A stretch of 64,000 nucleotides of DNA. Source: Parietaria judaica. Its lineage: Eukaryota; Streptophyta; Magnoliopsida; Rosales; Urticaceae. Of this stretch, positions 45,996 through 58,824 are shown piece after piece (position 1 is the stretch's first letter; each line of letters begins with the position of its first letter). The position numbers were made by a program, and so were the translations under genes. The notes below the pieces were generated by a model. That model was given only the letters and a program-made list of their open reading frames with translations, searched no databases and was not told the DNA's origin. The stretch spans positions 23,216,001 through 23,280,000 of the forward strand of contig OX940869.1 in NCBI GenBank assembly GCA_954871525.1. The letters are read 5' to 3'.

Positions 45996-46650
45996 GAGCT
46001 CAAGAACGCAAAGAACACGAATAACGGAGATCAAGATCATGATCAGAATTGCGCAACAAAATCGTGAGTAAAAAGGTACGCAATTGTATTTATTGATTAG
46101 ATAATAATTTATTAATACTGAAAGGCTCAATCAATTCCTGTGTTAATGACAATGGAATTCGAAAATTAAATATCAATGATCGGGATGATTAATTTCGAAT
46201 CTTATGAGTCAGATAGGGTAACGGGAATTATTGGTAAGGGACTCTAATTCCTCTGAAAATATTTTTCAAGGTTACCCTACGCACCCCTAAGGTGATCGTT
46301 AATTAATCAGACGCCCAACAAGGCTCCCCTGACAAGGCTAGGTGTTTTCTCCCTTAGTCATCAAGGAAAAGGATTCTATATTAATTCCCCTGATTCAAGG
46401 AGAAGTGGTTACCTCATTTACCTATAAATAGGAATATTCTCCTACTAATTTCAACACGATCTCTCATAGCTTTCTCCAGAGCTTCTCTCTCTAGAAAATT
46501 GCCCCCTCCTGTTCCCGCCTAAGTCAGTGCCTTCGCCACCACTAAAGGCTCGTCAGGAGGGACCGTATAAAGCTGAGACTTGTCAAGAGACTAAGCCTCG
46601 CTAAAATAGAAGTTGTACGACGTGGTCATATGCTTCTATTGATATCATCA

Positions 46651-49409
46651 TGTTGAGAAGTTCATTACGTTTCCCGATAAAATTATCACGATTTATGCCG
46701 TCAAACCGTCCAGGTAACATTTAAAAAAATATTTAAAGTGGAAAAAACTTGTTACCCGTACAACGATTTGAAGATCGGATGATAACCAAAATCAAGATTT
46801 GATAAATTATTACTAATTTAACTTTTCATAAATTTATTATTAATAATCTAGTCTATAGGAAATAAATAAACTGTAAATAAAGGTTTGCATTTATTGACCC
46901 AATGCATAAGGCCGTACTTCAGGTGATGACGGTTTTAGCGGTGCGTTCTGAACTGGGCAGGGCTTCGCCGATGCTGAGGGAGACTCCCGTGATCTTCTGA
47001 AACATTCTCCTGGATTCCTCGTACTGAAGCGTGGGCTTCGCCGGCAGGACTCCGTCGCAAACACTTTAACTGGTGGTTCTTTTGAAGCTTTCAGAGAACA
47101 ACGTCTCACTAAGTCGAACCAGAAAAGAGAGATCAGAGGTTTAGAAATTCGCATATTCTAGAGAGAGAGAGGGATCAAATTCTTGCTCTGGGGAAGGTGT
47201 GTGAAATGTATAGAATGAGCTCTGTATTTATAGGCTCAAGGTATTTATAGGCTCAAGGACAAGCCAATAAGGGAAGGTTTCCATGCATGAATTTCAAATT
47301 CTATAATGGGCAAATATAATTAATCACTCCAAACCAATGGTGAAGATTGAATTACCAATGATCCAATGGTTAGGATTAATTAGGGATTTAACCAAATAAG
47401 AAAATCATGAATAAATCAATTATCCAATCACTTCCTTATATTAGAGAATTCGAATTCCCTAGGCATATATATGGAAATTTTGAAATCAATAAGCTTGATC
47501 CAATGGTTGGAATTAATTCCATAACCAATCTAATGGGCCATATTGATTTAGGACAAAGTCAACTCTCCAACTTGATTACCAAGTAATAGAATTCGACCTC
47601 CATCATATTAAACTCGAATTTTGCATTTCCATATATACCATTAATTAATTTCCAATCCAATGGTTAAGATTAAATCTTAAACTAATCCAATGGATATATT
47701 TAATTAAGAAATTTCGAAATCCATGCTTGGTCACCAAGTCATTTTCGAATTTAGCTTTCCAAATTAATTATCATGATCCAACGGTTAAGATCAAACTTGA
47801 CCGATCTAATGAACCAAATTAATTTCAAGGTTTTCCATTAATACCTAAACATAGGTACTTATGCCGCATATTTGGAAAGTCCAAATCCAAGAAAATTCGT
47901 ATAAGCCCAACTTACATATTTACTTGAGCCGCATTATTTCTACACATTCATATATATACAAAATATATATTTTTATTTAAATAACATAAATCTATTAATT
48001 ATTAATGAGAACATTAATAATTAAATCCAAATAATTAAATTATATTATTAACATCTGGTCTCAATATCGCACATTAAATGTCGTGGTGCAACACAACCAT
48101 TTAAATTCGTGACATGCGATAAAATTTCACATATTTACGAAAGCGATCGTAAACATAGAAATTCTCTAAATCACAAACCATATGTCGAAATGACTCGGTT
48201 CCAAAAGTAAAGTCTCTTAGAATTTAATATCCAACAACTTTACTGTTGATGAAAAATCTAAATTCAACTTTCTTTTTACCAGTTCAATTTCCAGCACCAA
48301 ACTTTGGTACTTTTGCCACGTTAGAAATAAAACTTCCAATGTCTGACACAGACTCTAGTTTTATGAATCGTGGCAAATGATAAAACATACCGAATGTTTA
48401 AATCATGTACGCATCATCCGTTCCGGAGCTATCCTGGGGACCATGGACCCGTATCACTAAACCTCCAACGAACTGCTAGTGGTTTGTCAAACCTCAGTGT
48501 TATTCCACTATAAACCCGAGGCTGCACTCTTTAGTGATACAGTATATATTATTCCCTTTATAGCAAGGTGTCCATTGATACAATCAAATTCGGGTTATTG
48601 ATCTTTCACTTGATGATCCACATACGAGCAGGCGGTTTTTACCGTTTTGCCTCTCATTGCATTTTCATCCTAAACTCAGTTAGTAATATTGTGAGTAACC
48701 CACTTATGGTTTCGATTCATAAGTTGTGAACGGGTACCTTTCACTTCTCACCACTAACAATCAAGGGATTGACTCTGAAGAGAGCTATGTGATGTCCGTG
48801 TCTATGACCAAGCTACCCTTACTGCTGACTATCATGTTCCCAAAATAATAGTGTTGGGAATAACGGTAATATATTGTGTTCTTTAACGGTTAAATCAAAG
48901 AACAATCAAGTCAACAGTCCAGGCTCGAGGTCACTCAGGACTTAGATCGAATATCCATTTGATCATCTACTAGTGACTCAACTCCAAGTTGTCAGTGATT
49001 GTTTTATATAACAACTTATGGAGTTTAAGTCAGGTCCAGTCCAGTATGAAGCCGCTTCATACTTAATGCACTTTTAGTGAGTGTGACACACACACTTAAT
49101 CCAGAATAGGATTATCACTTAGTCATATTAATGACCTTATACGATTAATGGGCTCCCACCCAGTTAATCAGGTCATGGACATTTTAAGTTAATTTATTAT
49201 GATTATTAATTCTTCCTCACATTGACTCGGTTGTGATAATAATAACATAATTGCATCCTCTATGAACTATGGAACAAACATTCTATTTTACTCTACCAGA
49301 AACTATAATAAGATTAACATAATAAGTAATATCTTTTATTCAACGACTTTGGTAAAAAATCTTTTACAATTAGCGAAAAGCCAGCTTGTTTAAGGACACA
49401 TGTCCAACA
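46651..49409 (-). mobile_element. Solo LTR, 2.75-kb family, copy C
   Basis: 2759 bp from TGTTGAGAAG to GTCCAACA, flanked by CATCA (46646-46650 and 49410-49414). It is the most diverged of the four copies, with a duplicated TATTTATAGGCTCAAGG segment near 47226. Inserted in the GC-rich LTR remnant. No coding sequence. Confidence 0.87.
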
Positions 49410-49486
49410 CATCAGACGTCACCAAGGCTAACCTCGCCTGTCAAGGCCCTCGTCATACGAGCTCGCCAACACCCGCGCCATCTACT

Positions 49487-50303
49487 TGTTGGTTGTCGGT
49501 ATAAATCTGATACAGATTCCTGGTTGTACAATCCCAGCTAATTGGTGTAAACCGATAGAGATTGTATAACAAAAATTTTAACTGCAGAATACTTAACATT
49601 ATCTAATTAAGTGAACGCGTAGAATAAACTTTTTCCACTATGGGATGAACCTGAAATTGTGTCCCATACCACTATTCCCATTATTCTATCCGATTTACGA
49701 AATCTAATGATTAATTAACTGGTCTCGATCTTATTTTTTGATTTTATCAAACAAACAATTAATTCAATCTTAATATGATTTCGATATTGGGTTTGAGCAA
49801 ATAGATAATTATCTAATCAATAAATAAACGCGTACCTTAATTCTGTTGAAGTCGCTGTGTTTTCTGATTCTGAAAAAGCTTTTGTGATTTTCTGTGTGCT
49901 GAATTTCTCCCAATAACCTTCCGATGTATGCTCTGGAGTTAGACCGCCAGGATGTGTGGGCTCCAGGGATGATCACGAATTCCTTAAGCTTACCGGGATC
50001 GAATTCTCTCTCTGGCACTGCTAGCAAAATCGCAGAGAGAGAGAGAGAGAGAGAGAAGGGAGAATTCGAATTTCTGAGAATGTGATTGTGTGTATTCTGG
50101 TTTTAGATCTTGCATATTTATAGGCATAAACCAAATCTTAACCAACTGGAGATATTTACTCATTATCTTTAAAAGATAATGAATAATATCAAATCTTATT
50201 AAATCTTTTCAAGAAAGACTTAAATCTAAAGATAAGATAACAAATCTTTTTTGGAATCAAATCTTCCAAGATTTATATCTCCCTAATATTCGAATTAATA
50301 TAT

Positions 50304-50340
<37 letters not shown>

Positions 50341-53300
50341 TGAATTCGAAGATTATAATAAATTTTAAAATCGAATTTCGGGTTAAACCAAAAAAATTAA
50401 ATATAAATCTTTTTAATTATAATTATAATTAATTATTAATAAATATTAATAATTAAATCCAATAATTAAAATTATATTTATTAATCAAATATTCTGGATA
50501 TAAATCCTATATTTAATTTATTATGAAATTTGCAGCCCTTAAACGGACCCTAATCCGATTTTTCCCGGATTACTGTTTTGGCCATAACGTTCTCTCTGTA
50601 CATCAAAATGATGCGATTCAAAATGATAAATTCTTAGAATTTAATTTCCCACAATACTATGATTATCGAGGGGTCAAATTAAATTTATCAATTTTCACTT
50701 CCCGGACTGTACGAAAACTTTGGTACTTTTGCAACTTAGGTTAAATAGACGTTTCGTGACCTAAGTCTCGAATCTAGTCTAATTTGATCCACCCCATATT
50801 CAATAAGTGAATATTTAATGCGGCTTCACTCTTATAGAGTTACAAAGGGGACTAATGGACATATTATTCAAGCTTAGGTGAAATGAAGAAGTTTCACCAA
50901 ACTTCGGTTACATTCCACTATACCACGAAGTTGAATACACTCTTGAATAATAATATTAATATATTCCTGGCACAGGAGTCCATCGATACAATCAGATTCT
51001 GGTTATCTCAGTTTTCGTAATTATTATGATTTTCATTAAAATGGTACTAGCTGCCGTACTGCCCTTTTGATGACACTATCTTTATTCTATGAATCTTACA
51101 AACTTCTCACTCATTGGTTTATTAAGTCAATGAGCTGTACATGAGTACTTGTTTGTTTCTCTCGAAACATTATAAAGAAAATCATAAACTTGTTATCCAT
51201 ATCTACATTCATGCAACCTATCCCGGTCAACCTTCTGATCCCAAAATGAAAGTGATTAAGAATACCGATGTATTCCGTAACGATCAAATCAAAGACCATA
51301 TGAGTTGAACCGTATAAGGTCATGATGCTCAGGACATCAACCGATTCCATCTGATCATCTTTTCGACTTAATCTTACTTTCATCAGTGACGGTCTTACTT
51401 GATGATTTCGGGTGTTAAGTCTGTCCATCCAGTATGGAAACCCTCCAATACCTAGTGACTCTTAAAGGTGCAGGACCTGATGGAACGATATTAAACTATT
51501 TAATATAAATAAGAACGTAATGAGTTACGGCGGAATTTCAAAATTTCTTTTTAATATGAAAACGGATTTTCGACATATTAAAATAACCATAACGTTAAAA
51601 CGATTATCATGCATGCAAAATAAATTTATTACGTAAACGACGATTTGATAAAATCCAAAAGATCTTATAACAGTTATAGGATTAAGAACACTTACAAATC
51701 AGGAATTTATTCACGGTTTTCGTCGTCAATCTTCGCGAGTCTTCCCTCCGTCTTTGATCAAACCACCACGATGGATTCAACGCTATGACAATCGGGTATT
51801 TTGGAGATTAAGAGAGTGGGCTCTTTATGAACAAGTAAGAAGAAGAAGAGCAACTTTTGCCTCAATCTTTTCTCTCAAAACTGATCCGCATATTGTATGC
51901 GAATAGGAGAGAAAATTTTCTTCTCTGTTGCTTTTCAAAAAGCATCATGCAAATTGGAAAGAGGCTATATGAGCTAGGTCTTTTTTTTTTTTTTTTTTAA
52001 TGAGATCAATATCTCATATTTATAGACATATATATTGATTAAATCAAATATTTAATTCAAATTCTGATCTTTATCACATTTGTTGGTTACTTGCAGCCCA
52101 AGTCCAAAGACCAATGGATTGGTTACTTGTAGACCAAGTAATTGGTTACTTTTATGCGCATATGATTTGGTAAAAATACTTAATGAATTAATTTTTTTTA
52201 TTCACGTGGTATAATCTAATGGATTAGAAAATGACACATCATAAATTCTTATCTTATTAGATTAACCAATGTGAACCAAGGAATTAATTTTCTCCACCTT
52301 TTTCTTATTAAATTTGCATAGTATATAATTATCAATATAATTATACAACTTATTACATTCAGTAAAGGTGATTAAAATAAAATAACGATTTATTTATTTA
52401 ATGATGAGAAAATAATTTCCAAAGTATCAATCACAATTTATACATAAGAGAAAATTATCAAACCAATTTCGTACTTAAAAATATTTCAATTCAATAATTG
52501 AACTTGAAGTAAGATTTCAATAAATCAACTTTACATATTTTTAATACTTGTTTTGTTCATCAAAATCTCGTCCGAAAGTCTAACATTAGGACCTCATGGA
52601 CCCACATGAACGAAGCTTTAGAATAAGGTCCGGATAAAAAAGTTCTCAAACTTTTTCCGAACTTTTAATTCTTAATATTGGTCGATTCCACTAAAGGACC
52701 AATACTGATAATCTCTAAGTTCATATGCGTTCTTATTTTCTTTTGATGTGATACAATTATTCTTCACACGGTCCACGGTGTATTTTACGATATTACCCTT
52801 TGTGTGTCAGTAACTAAGAGGAATGTAAAATTACCGTTTTACCCCTTAGTTATTATTTCATCAACTCCTTTGTTGTTTGTGAATGAGAAAAACATAAAGT
52901 GAGATGTCACAGCATGTCACATGTTTTATTCAGAGAATATATTATTCAATGAGTACCAGGCCCGGTTTGTTCATTCACACTTCAAAGAACAAAGCATAAT
53001 GTAATACTAATGCCGTAGCATTCTTATTACACAAATTCCATATCTGTGAATCACATAGTTCAACGAGACAATATCATGACACCAACCGTCGGGTATTTGA
53101 TCCATCATTTGGGTCTTGCCCATTGACTAGTTAAATGTCATAAAGTGTCACAAAAAATTATGTACCCACTTCAGGATTTAGGTAATTACGAAAATACTCC
53201 TCGTTTTATGATTTCGAAGCTTCGAGTAATTAAACGGTTTTACCTCGAACTTCAAAGTGTCATAGGTCTATTTCAGTGTCTTCATTAAGACATCAAGAAT

Positions 53301-54007
53301 AAACTCTAGAGTCATAACTATCAATATCACAAGATCCGATATCAGTAGTTTATTCAAACAATCATTAATCGGATACGATTGCCCCATCGATCCTAAGATT
53401 GTGAACTGTTGATTTTAAACTTATCAAGAAGAGATATCTTGTTAAGTCTATACTTAACTCTTCATTCGTTGATGATAGTTTCAGGGCGTAGACATATATG
53501 CATAAACACAAACTTAAATAAATAAGAATGAATATTTAGTCTTTATTTAATTCTCAGCAAAAGAACATAATCGTATTATTATATCGATTACTTTATTAAT
53601 AAACTATTTTATTTGCTAAAAGGTCCTTCATGTCTCCTTTGTGGGCATAAATCCCAATGGGACCAGCACCTGATCCGGTAAAAGATCATCACCTATAGTG
53701 ATTCGAGTTCACTAATGGTTTTTACCAATTAGAATTTCCCACATTCTAATCTAACCACGGATACCTTTAAGTTCTTAACTTATGCAAGTCAAACCTCCTC
53801 ACACAATAGACTCTGTGCGATGAAGTTGCATAATTGTAAAACGTTTATAGAACTTTGGGATGAAACATTCATTTTACAATATCTCATGATAAGACTATAT
53901 AAAACTATCATTAATAAGTTGTATATCTTTAAAAGGAAAGACAACCATAATCTCAGTGAAATGGGATTAACATCTGAATAGAGAGCATATTAAAAATACG
54001 TCCAACA
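49487..54007 (-). mobile_element. Solo LTR of a related family, split by another LTR
   Basis: Ends TGTTGGTTGT and CGTCCAACA, with CTACT on both sides (49482-49486 and 54008-54012). Net length is about 2.3 kb after removing the insertion at 51481-53668. A minus-strand TATA (GCCTATAAATATGC) lies near 50115, and a (GA)n run at about 50033-50056. It shares GGTACTTTTGC and CCATCGATACAATCAGATT with the 2.75-kb family and is the opposite-strand relative of the solo LTR at 33299. Confidence 0.83.
51481..53668 (-). mobile_element. Solo LTR inserted in the 49-54 kb solo LTR
   Basis: 2188 bp, TGGAACGATA...GGGACCAGCA, flanked by CCTGA (51476-51480 and 53669-53673). The host reads through as GGACCTGATCCGG when it is removed. 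Minus-strand TCTATAAATATGAG near 52020 gives leftward orientation. A T-tract of about 20 bases lies at about 51980-52000. No ORF. Confidence 0.75.
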
Positions 54008-54545
54008 CTACTATGACACGTTTGCCGCTAATACCCTCGCCACTGGCAAAGGTCACCCCCGCGCCGCCAACATCGGCACTTCCGACGAGTCAAACCACAT
54101 CGTTAGTCACCCGCCATTTAATAACCCCGAACTACGTGGGACCTGATTATCTTAAACTGAGATACGTACAAAGCCTCACCCAACCATAAGCGATGGGGCA
54201 CGGGCTCGATCTACCCTTTTTTGCAGGTCTTCCCTCGCCACAGGAGCTCGCCACGGAAGGGCAACACGAAAAATCATCAAGAACACCTCGAAGCTTCGCC
54301 AAGATAAGAAGTTCGCCTACACGAAGAGTTTCGCCGAGACAAGGAGTTTGCCTAGACGAGGAGCTTTGCCAAGACGAGGAGTTCGCCAAGGATCGCCAAG
54401 AATAGCCCGGAGGATCGCCCAAGACGAAGAACTCGCCTCTAGCTTTGACGATCGTCAGTCAACCCGCGTTAACGCTGCATTCAATTATCCACATGTTTAT
54501 CAGGTCCAACTCGGGGCCCGAACCTTGGATCCGACTCTAAGTTAA

Positions 54546-56022
54546 AGCCATTTTTACTCATTAACAATGTATATTATTAAATGTAACAAAAGTTTTAATT
54601 ATAATAAACTTTGAAGCTGTTAAAAGTTAAGGGATATGCCTGAATTGAGAATTGGGCCCAATTAGGATCCATGAGCCCATTAGGCTTTGGGCTTTCGGGG
54701 TCCGTCAAGGACCGTCATAAATATATTGGACCCTTAAATATGTTGGGCCCACCCGGACCCGATATAGTAATTATGTAGAGTTAATATTTAATTAGATTAT
54801 TTATTAATAATGACATAATGAGTTTGACTCATTTAAATCCCCTAGCTCGCGAGTTCGTCTCCTCATGTGTGCCGAGATTGTGTCGTCATTTAATTAGCAA
54901 GAAAGGCCTACTAGAGTTCCCGCAGCGGCGTGGTGGACGAGATAGAGACTTTACATTTGTGGAGTTGTGATCCCGGGCCAAAACACTACATAAGACGCAC
55001 GCATACCGAGGAGAATCAGTCAAAAAATTACCAATGGACAAAAGTTCCAAAAATATGGTTACATATCATAACCGAATGATTTTGATTTTCATGTTAATCT
55101 AGATTAATCATTAGAGGATATCCCGAGATTTTTGCCTCGAGCTTGAGAATAATCACTGAAAAACCCAACAAAAATTACCTTTATTACATGACCTTGGTTA
55201 TGAAATTTGGGCAGGTGTACAGAAGAAAGGCATTACTTAATTACTTAAATACTAATTGTATTTTTTTTTCCACGTTCTTTTCCTTTAATATTCTTATTAA
55301 TAACATTAAGTAATCAATTTCGGATAATTCTTTGCCGGGTCGGCCGAAAGAAGCCTGCATCTTGTGGTGTCATGCGGTTGATTGTCAAAGCTATATAATA
55401 ATTTTTATATTGTAATTTGGTCTACAAATTCTTTCTTTAAACAAGTAGATTTTATATTTCTTTTAATTTTTTTTTCATATTAATTTTTATATAATATTTC
55501 AAAATTTCTCCAAAACTCTAAATCAATAATAAATTTGTTTATATCTAATCTATGATAATATTTTTATTTCTGTGTAGGTATACTTATACTACCTTCGTTA
55601 CACTTGAAGGAATATCTTGTGGCATAAGTGTCCAGAGTTTAAGGATTGGACCTATTAGGCCCACATGAGATTAATTCGTTAACTCATATTTAATTAGAAG
55701 AATTATTAAGAGTGAATGAGCTTTGACTAATATAATTATGCATGGCACATTAACTCTTAAACCCTACTACTATATAAATATATTATATGCATGAAAAACC
55801 TAATTCGCTCATAATTAGTATTTCGATAGGTAAATTCTCTCTCCTATACAATAGAAATTCGCCACCTCCTGTAACCAAAGAAGAGGTCGAATTCTCTTGA
55901 TCCCGACGAGTCTTTACAGTGTTCTAATTGTGTTTATCTAAATCTAAGTTTTGAGGATTCGCCGGAATTTTCTCTTTCGACGACGATGAAATCTTCAAAA
56001 AAAATACCCAACAATCCTCGTA
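54546..56022. other. Repeat-like intergenic region before the last Copia
   Basis: No gene recognised. Two segments end in the same LTR-like tail, ACCCAACA (about 55164-55172 and 56005-56013). The segment with GGACGAGATAGAGACTTTAC (about 54935) resembles GAACGAGGTAGATACTTTAC at about 31808. Probably eroded LTR sequence, but no complete ends or TSD could be assigned. Confidence 0.4.
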
Positions 56023-56443
56023 TGTTAGGGAATAAGCACCGAATCCCCTTTGAACCGAAGACGAAATAATGACAAGAAACGAAATAAAATGACACCGGAG
56101 ATTATAGTGGTTCGCCCCCAATGCGGGAGGTACGTCCACTTGCCGCTTGCAAATATGATCCACTAGAATCTCCAACGGAGTTGTTCGAATACACCCTCGA
56201 GCTCACTCACTTTTCCCTTGTGTTTACAAGTGTTTCTCACTCTCTCTTGTGTTTACACGTGTTTCTCACTCTCTCTTATGGAGGAAGAAACCCACCAAGC
56301 TCTCATATTAGCCTTTGGTCAAAACTTGTCCAAGAAGGCAACTTTCTCATCAAGAAAGTCTAAAAGCAACATAGAGAAAATACCAAAATTACCCCTAGGC
56401 TAATCAAGACTTTCCCAATTAAATTAGTCTTCACATATTAACA
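56023..56443 (-). repeat. 3' LTR of the 56-64 kb Copia
   Basis: 421 bp. It lacks the 12-bp TGTTTACAAG-type duplication present in the 5' LTR. Confidence 0.92.
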
Positions 56444-56507
56444 ATCTCCCACTTGAAGAATAATTGCAATCACCCGTCTCCAAGCTTGCAAGCGGCGGCT
56501 TCGATTA

Positions 56508-57258
56508 TCACTCGAGGAGCCCAACTGAACTTGCACACAACTTCAGTTTCTCGTATGGCACGGCCTTCGTCAACATGTCCGCGGGATTCTCACTTCCCGC
56601 GATCTTCTCGAGAACTAGCACCTCGTCCTCCAAGGCCGATCTGATGAAGTGGTACCGAAGTTGTATGTGCTTTGTCCGGGCATGATAAGCGGGGTTCTTC
56701 GCCAAATGAATGACGCTCTGGTTATCGCTATAGAGCAAGTAGCTCTCTTGATTATGGTTCAGCTCTTGTAGAAAAGACTGAAGCCAAATCATCTCCTTCG
56801 TAGCCTCCGTTATAGCCACATACTCGGCTTCACAACTGATTGCCGTACCTCCGAATGTGTAAACATAACCGGAGGTGCTCTTTCTACTGTCGACGTCCCC
56901 GCCGTTGTCCGCATCGACTAACCCTTCAAGCCCCGAGCTTGACTTCCGAAAGCACAACGCTAAACTTGAGCTTCCTTTGAGGAACCTGAAATCCACTTCA
57001 CGGCTTCCTAATGTTGTTTGCCCGGATCGCTCATAAATCGGCTAAAAACTCCCACTGCATGTGCAATGTCGGGCCTCGTACATACCATCGCGTACATAAG
57101 GCTCCCGATAGCCGAAGCATACGGAACCTTGTCCATGTGTGCCCTCTCTTCCTCGGTCTTTGGCGAGTCATCTTTAGATAATCGAAAATGGCTACCCAAA
57201 GGAGTTCCAACCGGCTTGGCATTATCCATGTTGAACTTCTTGTGATCTTTTTCACATA
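56508..57258 (-). pseudogene. Copia RT C-terminus and RNase H, broken
   Basis: An RT tail (NAKPVGTPLGSHF, PYASAIGSLMYAMVCTRPDIAHAVG), then RNase H (VDADNGGDVDSRKSTSGYVYTFGG, YSDNQSVIHLAKNP, TKHIQLRYHFIR) to LLE*. RNase H degrades the RNA strand during reverse transcription. A frameshift separates it from RT, a stop follows SDPGKQH, and there is an in-frame gap of about 13 residues between GTAIS and CEAEY, where Copia proteins normally have a W-S-K/R-L-Q-K...ALST segment. Confidence 0.88.
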
Positions 57259-58257
57259 TTATTCTTGTGAAAGTTTCAACCCATCCTTGCTTGGTATAAT
57301 CCTCATCCCCAGGATTTGCTTCGCGGCACCGAGATCCTTCATCGCAAATTCCCTTGACAATCTTTTCTTCAACTTCTCGATTTCATGAAGATTTGCTCCC
57401 ACTATGAGCATGTCATCGACGTAGAGGAGCAAAATCATGTAAGAGTCTTCAAATCTCTTGAAGTAGCAACAATGATCCGCCTCGCACCTCACGAACTCGG
57501 CTTTCTTCATGAAAGAGTCAAACTTCTTATACCATTGTCTTGGAGCTTGTTTTAGGCCGTACAAACTCTTTTGGAGCTTGCACACCATCTTCTCTTTGCC
57601 TTTGACCTCGAAGCCTTCCGGTTGTCTCATGTAGATCTCTTCCTTCAAATCCCCGTGAAGAAACGCCGTCTTCACATCCATTTGTTGAAGGTGTAGATTT
57701 TCTTTCGCCACCAATCCAAGGATGGTTCGGATAGTTACCAACTTGACTACCGGAGAGAAAATCTCGGTGTAGTCAATGCCTTCCTTTTGTTGGAAGCCTT
57801 TCACGACCAACCGCGCTTTGTAGCGCTTACTCCCGTCGTGTTCTTCCTTTATCCGGTAGACCCACTTGTTGTGTAACGCCTTCTTTTTCGCCAGTAGCTC
57901 GGCTAATTCCCACGTTTTATTACACAACAACGAGTCCATCTCGTCCTTCATCGCCAACTCCCACTTGCTCGATTCATCGACTTCCTTAGCTTCATCATAG
58001 CTCTCGGGTTCACCCTTGTCGGTGAGCAAAATATGGTTGAGCGACGGTGAGAACCTTTGCGTTGGTCTTCTCACCCGAGAAGATCGGCGCAGCTCGGTGA
58101 TCGGTGTTTGTTGACTTGACGGGGGTTCAACTTCTTCATCGCCTTCTCCATCACTTTCAAGCCGATGTTCTTCTTCTTCGACTGCTTGTTCTCCCACTTC
58201 CGGGACAGCCCTTTGCGACTCGTGTGCCGGAAACTCATTCAAATCAACCACCGCTGA
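57259..58257 (-). pseudogene. Copia reverse transcriptase domain
   Basis: About 330 open codons covering the RVT_2 reverse transcriptase: RRSSRVRRPTQRF, WELAMKDEMDSL, WVYRIKEEHDGS, KARLVVKGFQQKEGIDY, MDVKTAFLHGDL, KSLYGLKQAPRQWY and the catalytic LLYVDDMLIVG. The polymerase core looks intact, but the frame ends at LKLSQE* before the RT C-terminus and has a stop upstream, so it can only be a fragment of the former polyprotein. Confidence 0.92.
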
Positions 58258-58824
58258 TTTCCCATTCTCCGTTACGCGGCTTTCCGGGACTTATCGAAGC
58301 TTGTCTTTGTACAACACTTGTTCATTGAAGACGATGTCCCTGCTTCGGATGATCTTCCAGTTTTGGTCATCCTAGAAACGATAACCAAGCTCGGAGTCAC
58401 CATAGCCAATGAAATAATACTTCTTAGACTTTGCATCAAGCTTACTTCTAGAAGTGGCATATATATGAACATAAGACAAACAACCAAACACTTTCAAATG
58501 AGAAAGGTTTAACTTCTTCCCTCTCCAAGCCTCTTCCGGAATTCGGAAATTTAATGGAACGGACGGTCCTCGGTTGATCAAGTACGCCGCGGTGTTGACC
58601 GCATCGGCCCAAAACGTCTTCGGTAGCCCGGAATGTAACCTCATGCTTCTTGCACGCTCATTTATGGTCCGGTTCATCCTCTCCGCTACCCCGTTTTGTT
58701 AAGGCGTTCCGGGTATGGTCTTCACCATTTTAATCCCATGTTCGGCACAATATCTCTTGAAGTTTCCGTCAATGTACTCTCCGCCGTTGTCGGATCTCAA
58801 ACTCTTCAACTTCAAGCTTGTATC
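58258..58824 (-). pseudogene. Copia integrase, C-terminal part
   Basis: It continues the integrase after the solo [22 protein letters not shown]-stop-QNGVAERMNRTINERARSM, FWADAVNTAAYLINRGPS, HLKVFGCLSYVHI, KSKKYYFIGYGDSELGYRF-stop. Three in-frame stops are seen: TAA in place of the usual Gln of the GTPQQNG motif, TAG after YRF, and TAA after DKLR. Integrase inserts the cDNA into the genome; this one is inactive. Confidence 0.9.

Larger units (their letters stand above)
33299..46320 (+). mobile_element. Solo LTR split by a MULE and a Tat-like element
   Basis: The ends are TGTTTGACAG (33299) and GACGCCCAACA (46320), with AGGCT on both sides (33294-33298 and 46321-46325). Net length after removing the two inner insertions is about 2.1 kb. 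The TATA box CTATAAATAA at 36471-36480 gives plus orientation. Stretches such as GGAGCCCACACATCC (about 36620) match the reverse complement of the solo LTR at 49487-54007, so the two are distant relatives in opposite orientation. No coding sequence of its own. Confidence 0.82.
32661..54545 (+). mobile_element. GC-rich LTR remnant hosting the nested insertions
   Basis: Once the internal insertions are removed, about 1.6 kb of GC-rich sequence remains in four pieces: about 32661-33298, 46321-46650, 49410-49486 and 54008-54545. The breakpoints match exact TSDs (AGGCT, CATCA, CTACT), which shows the pieces were contiguous. A TATA box (CCTATAAATAGG, about 46420) lies in the second piece, in plus orientation. 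Short GACGAG/GCCTCGCC-type repeats occur in the first and last pieces. The outer ends and family were not established. Confidence 0.55.
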
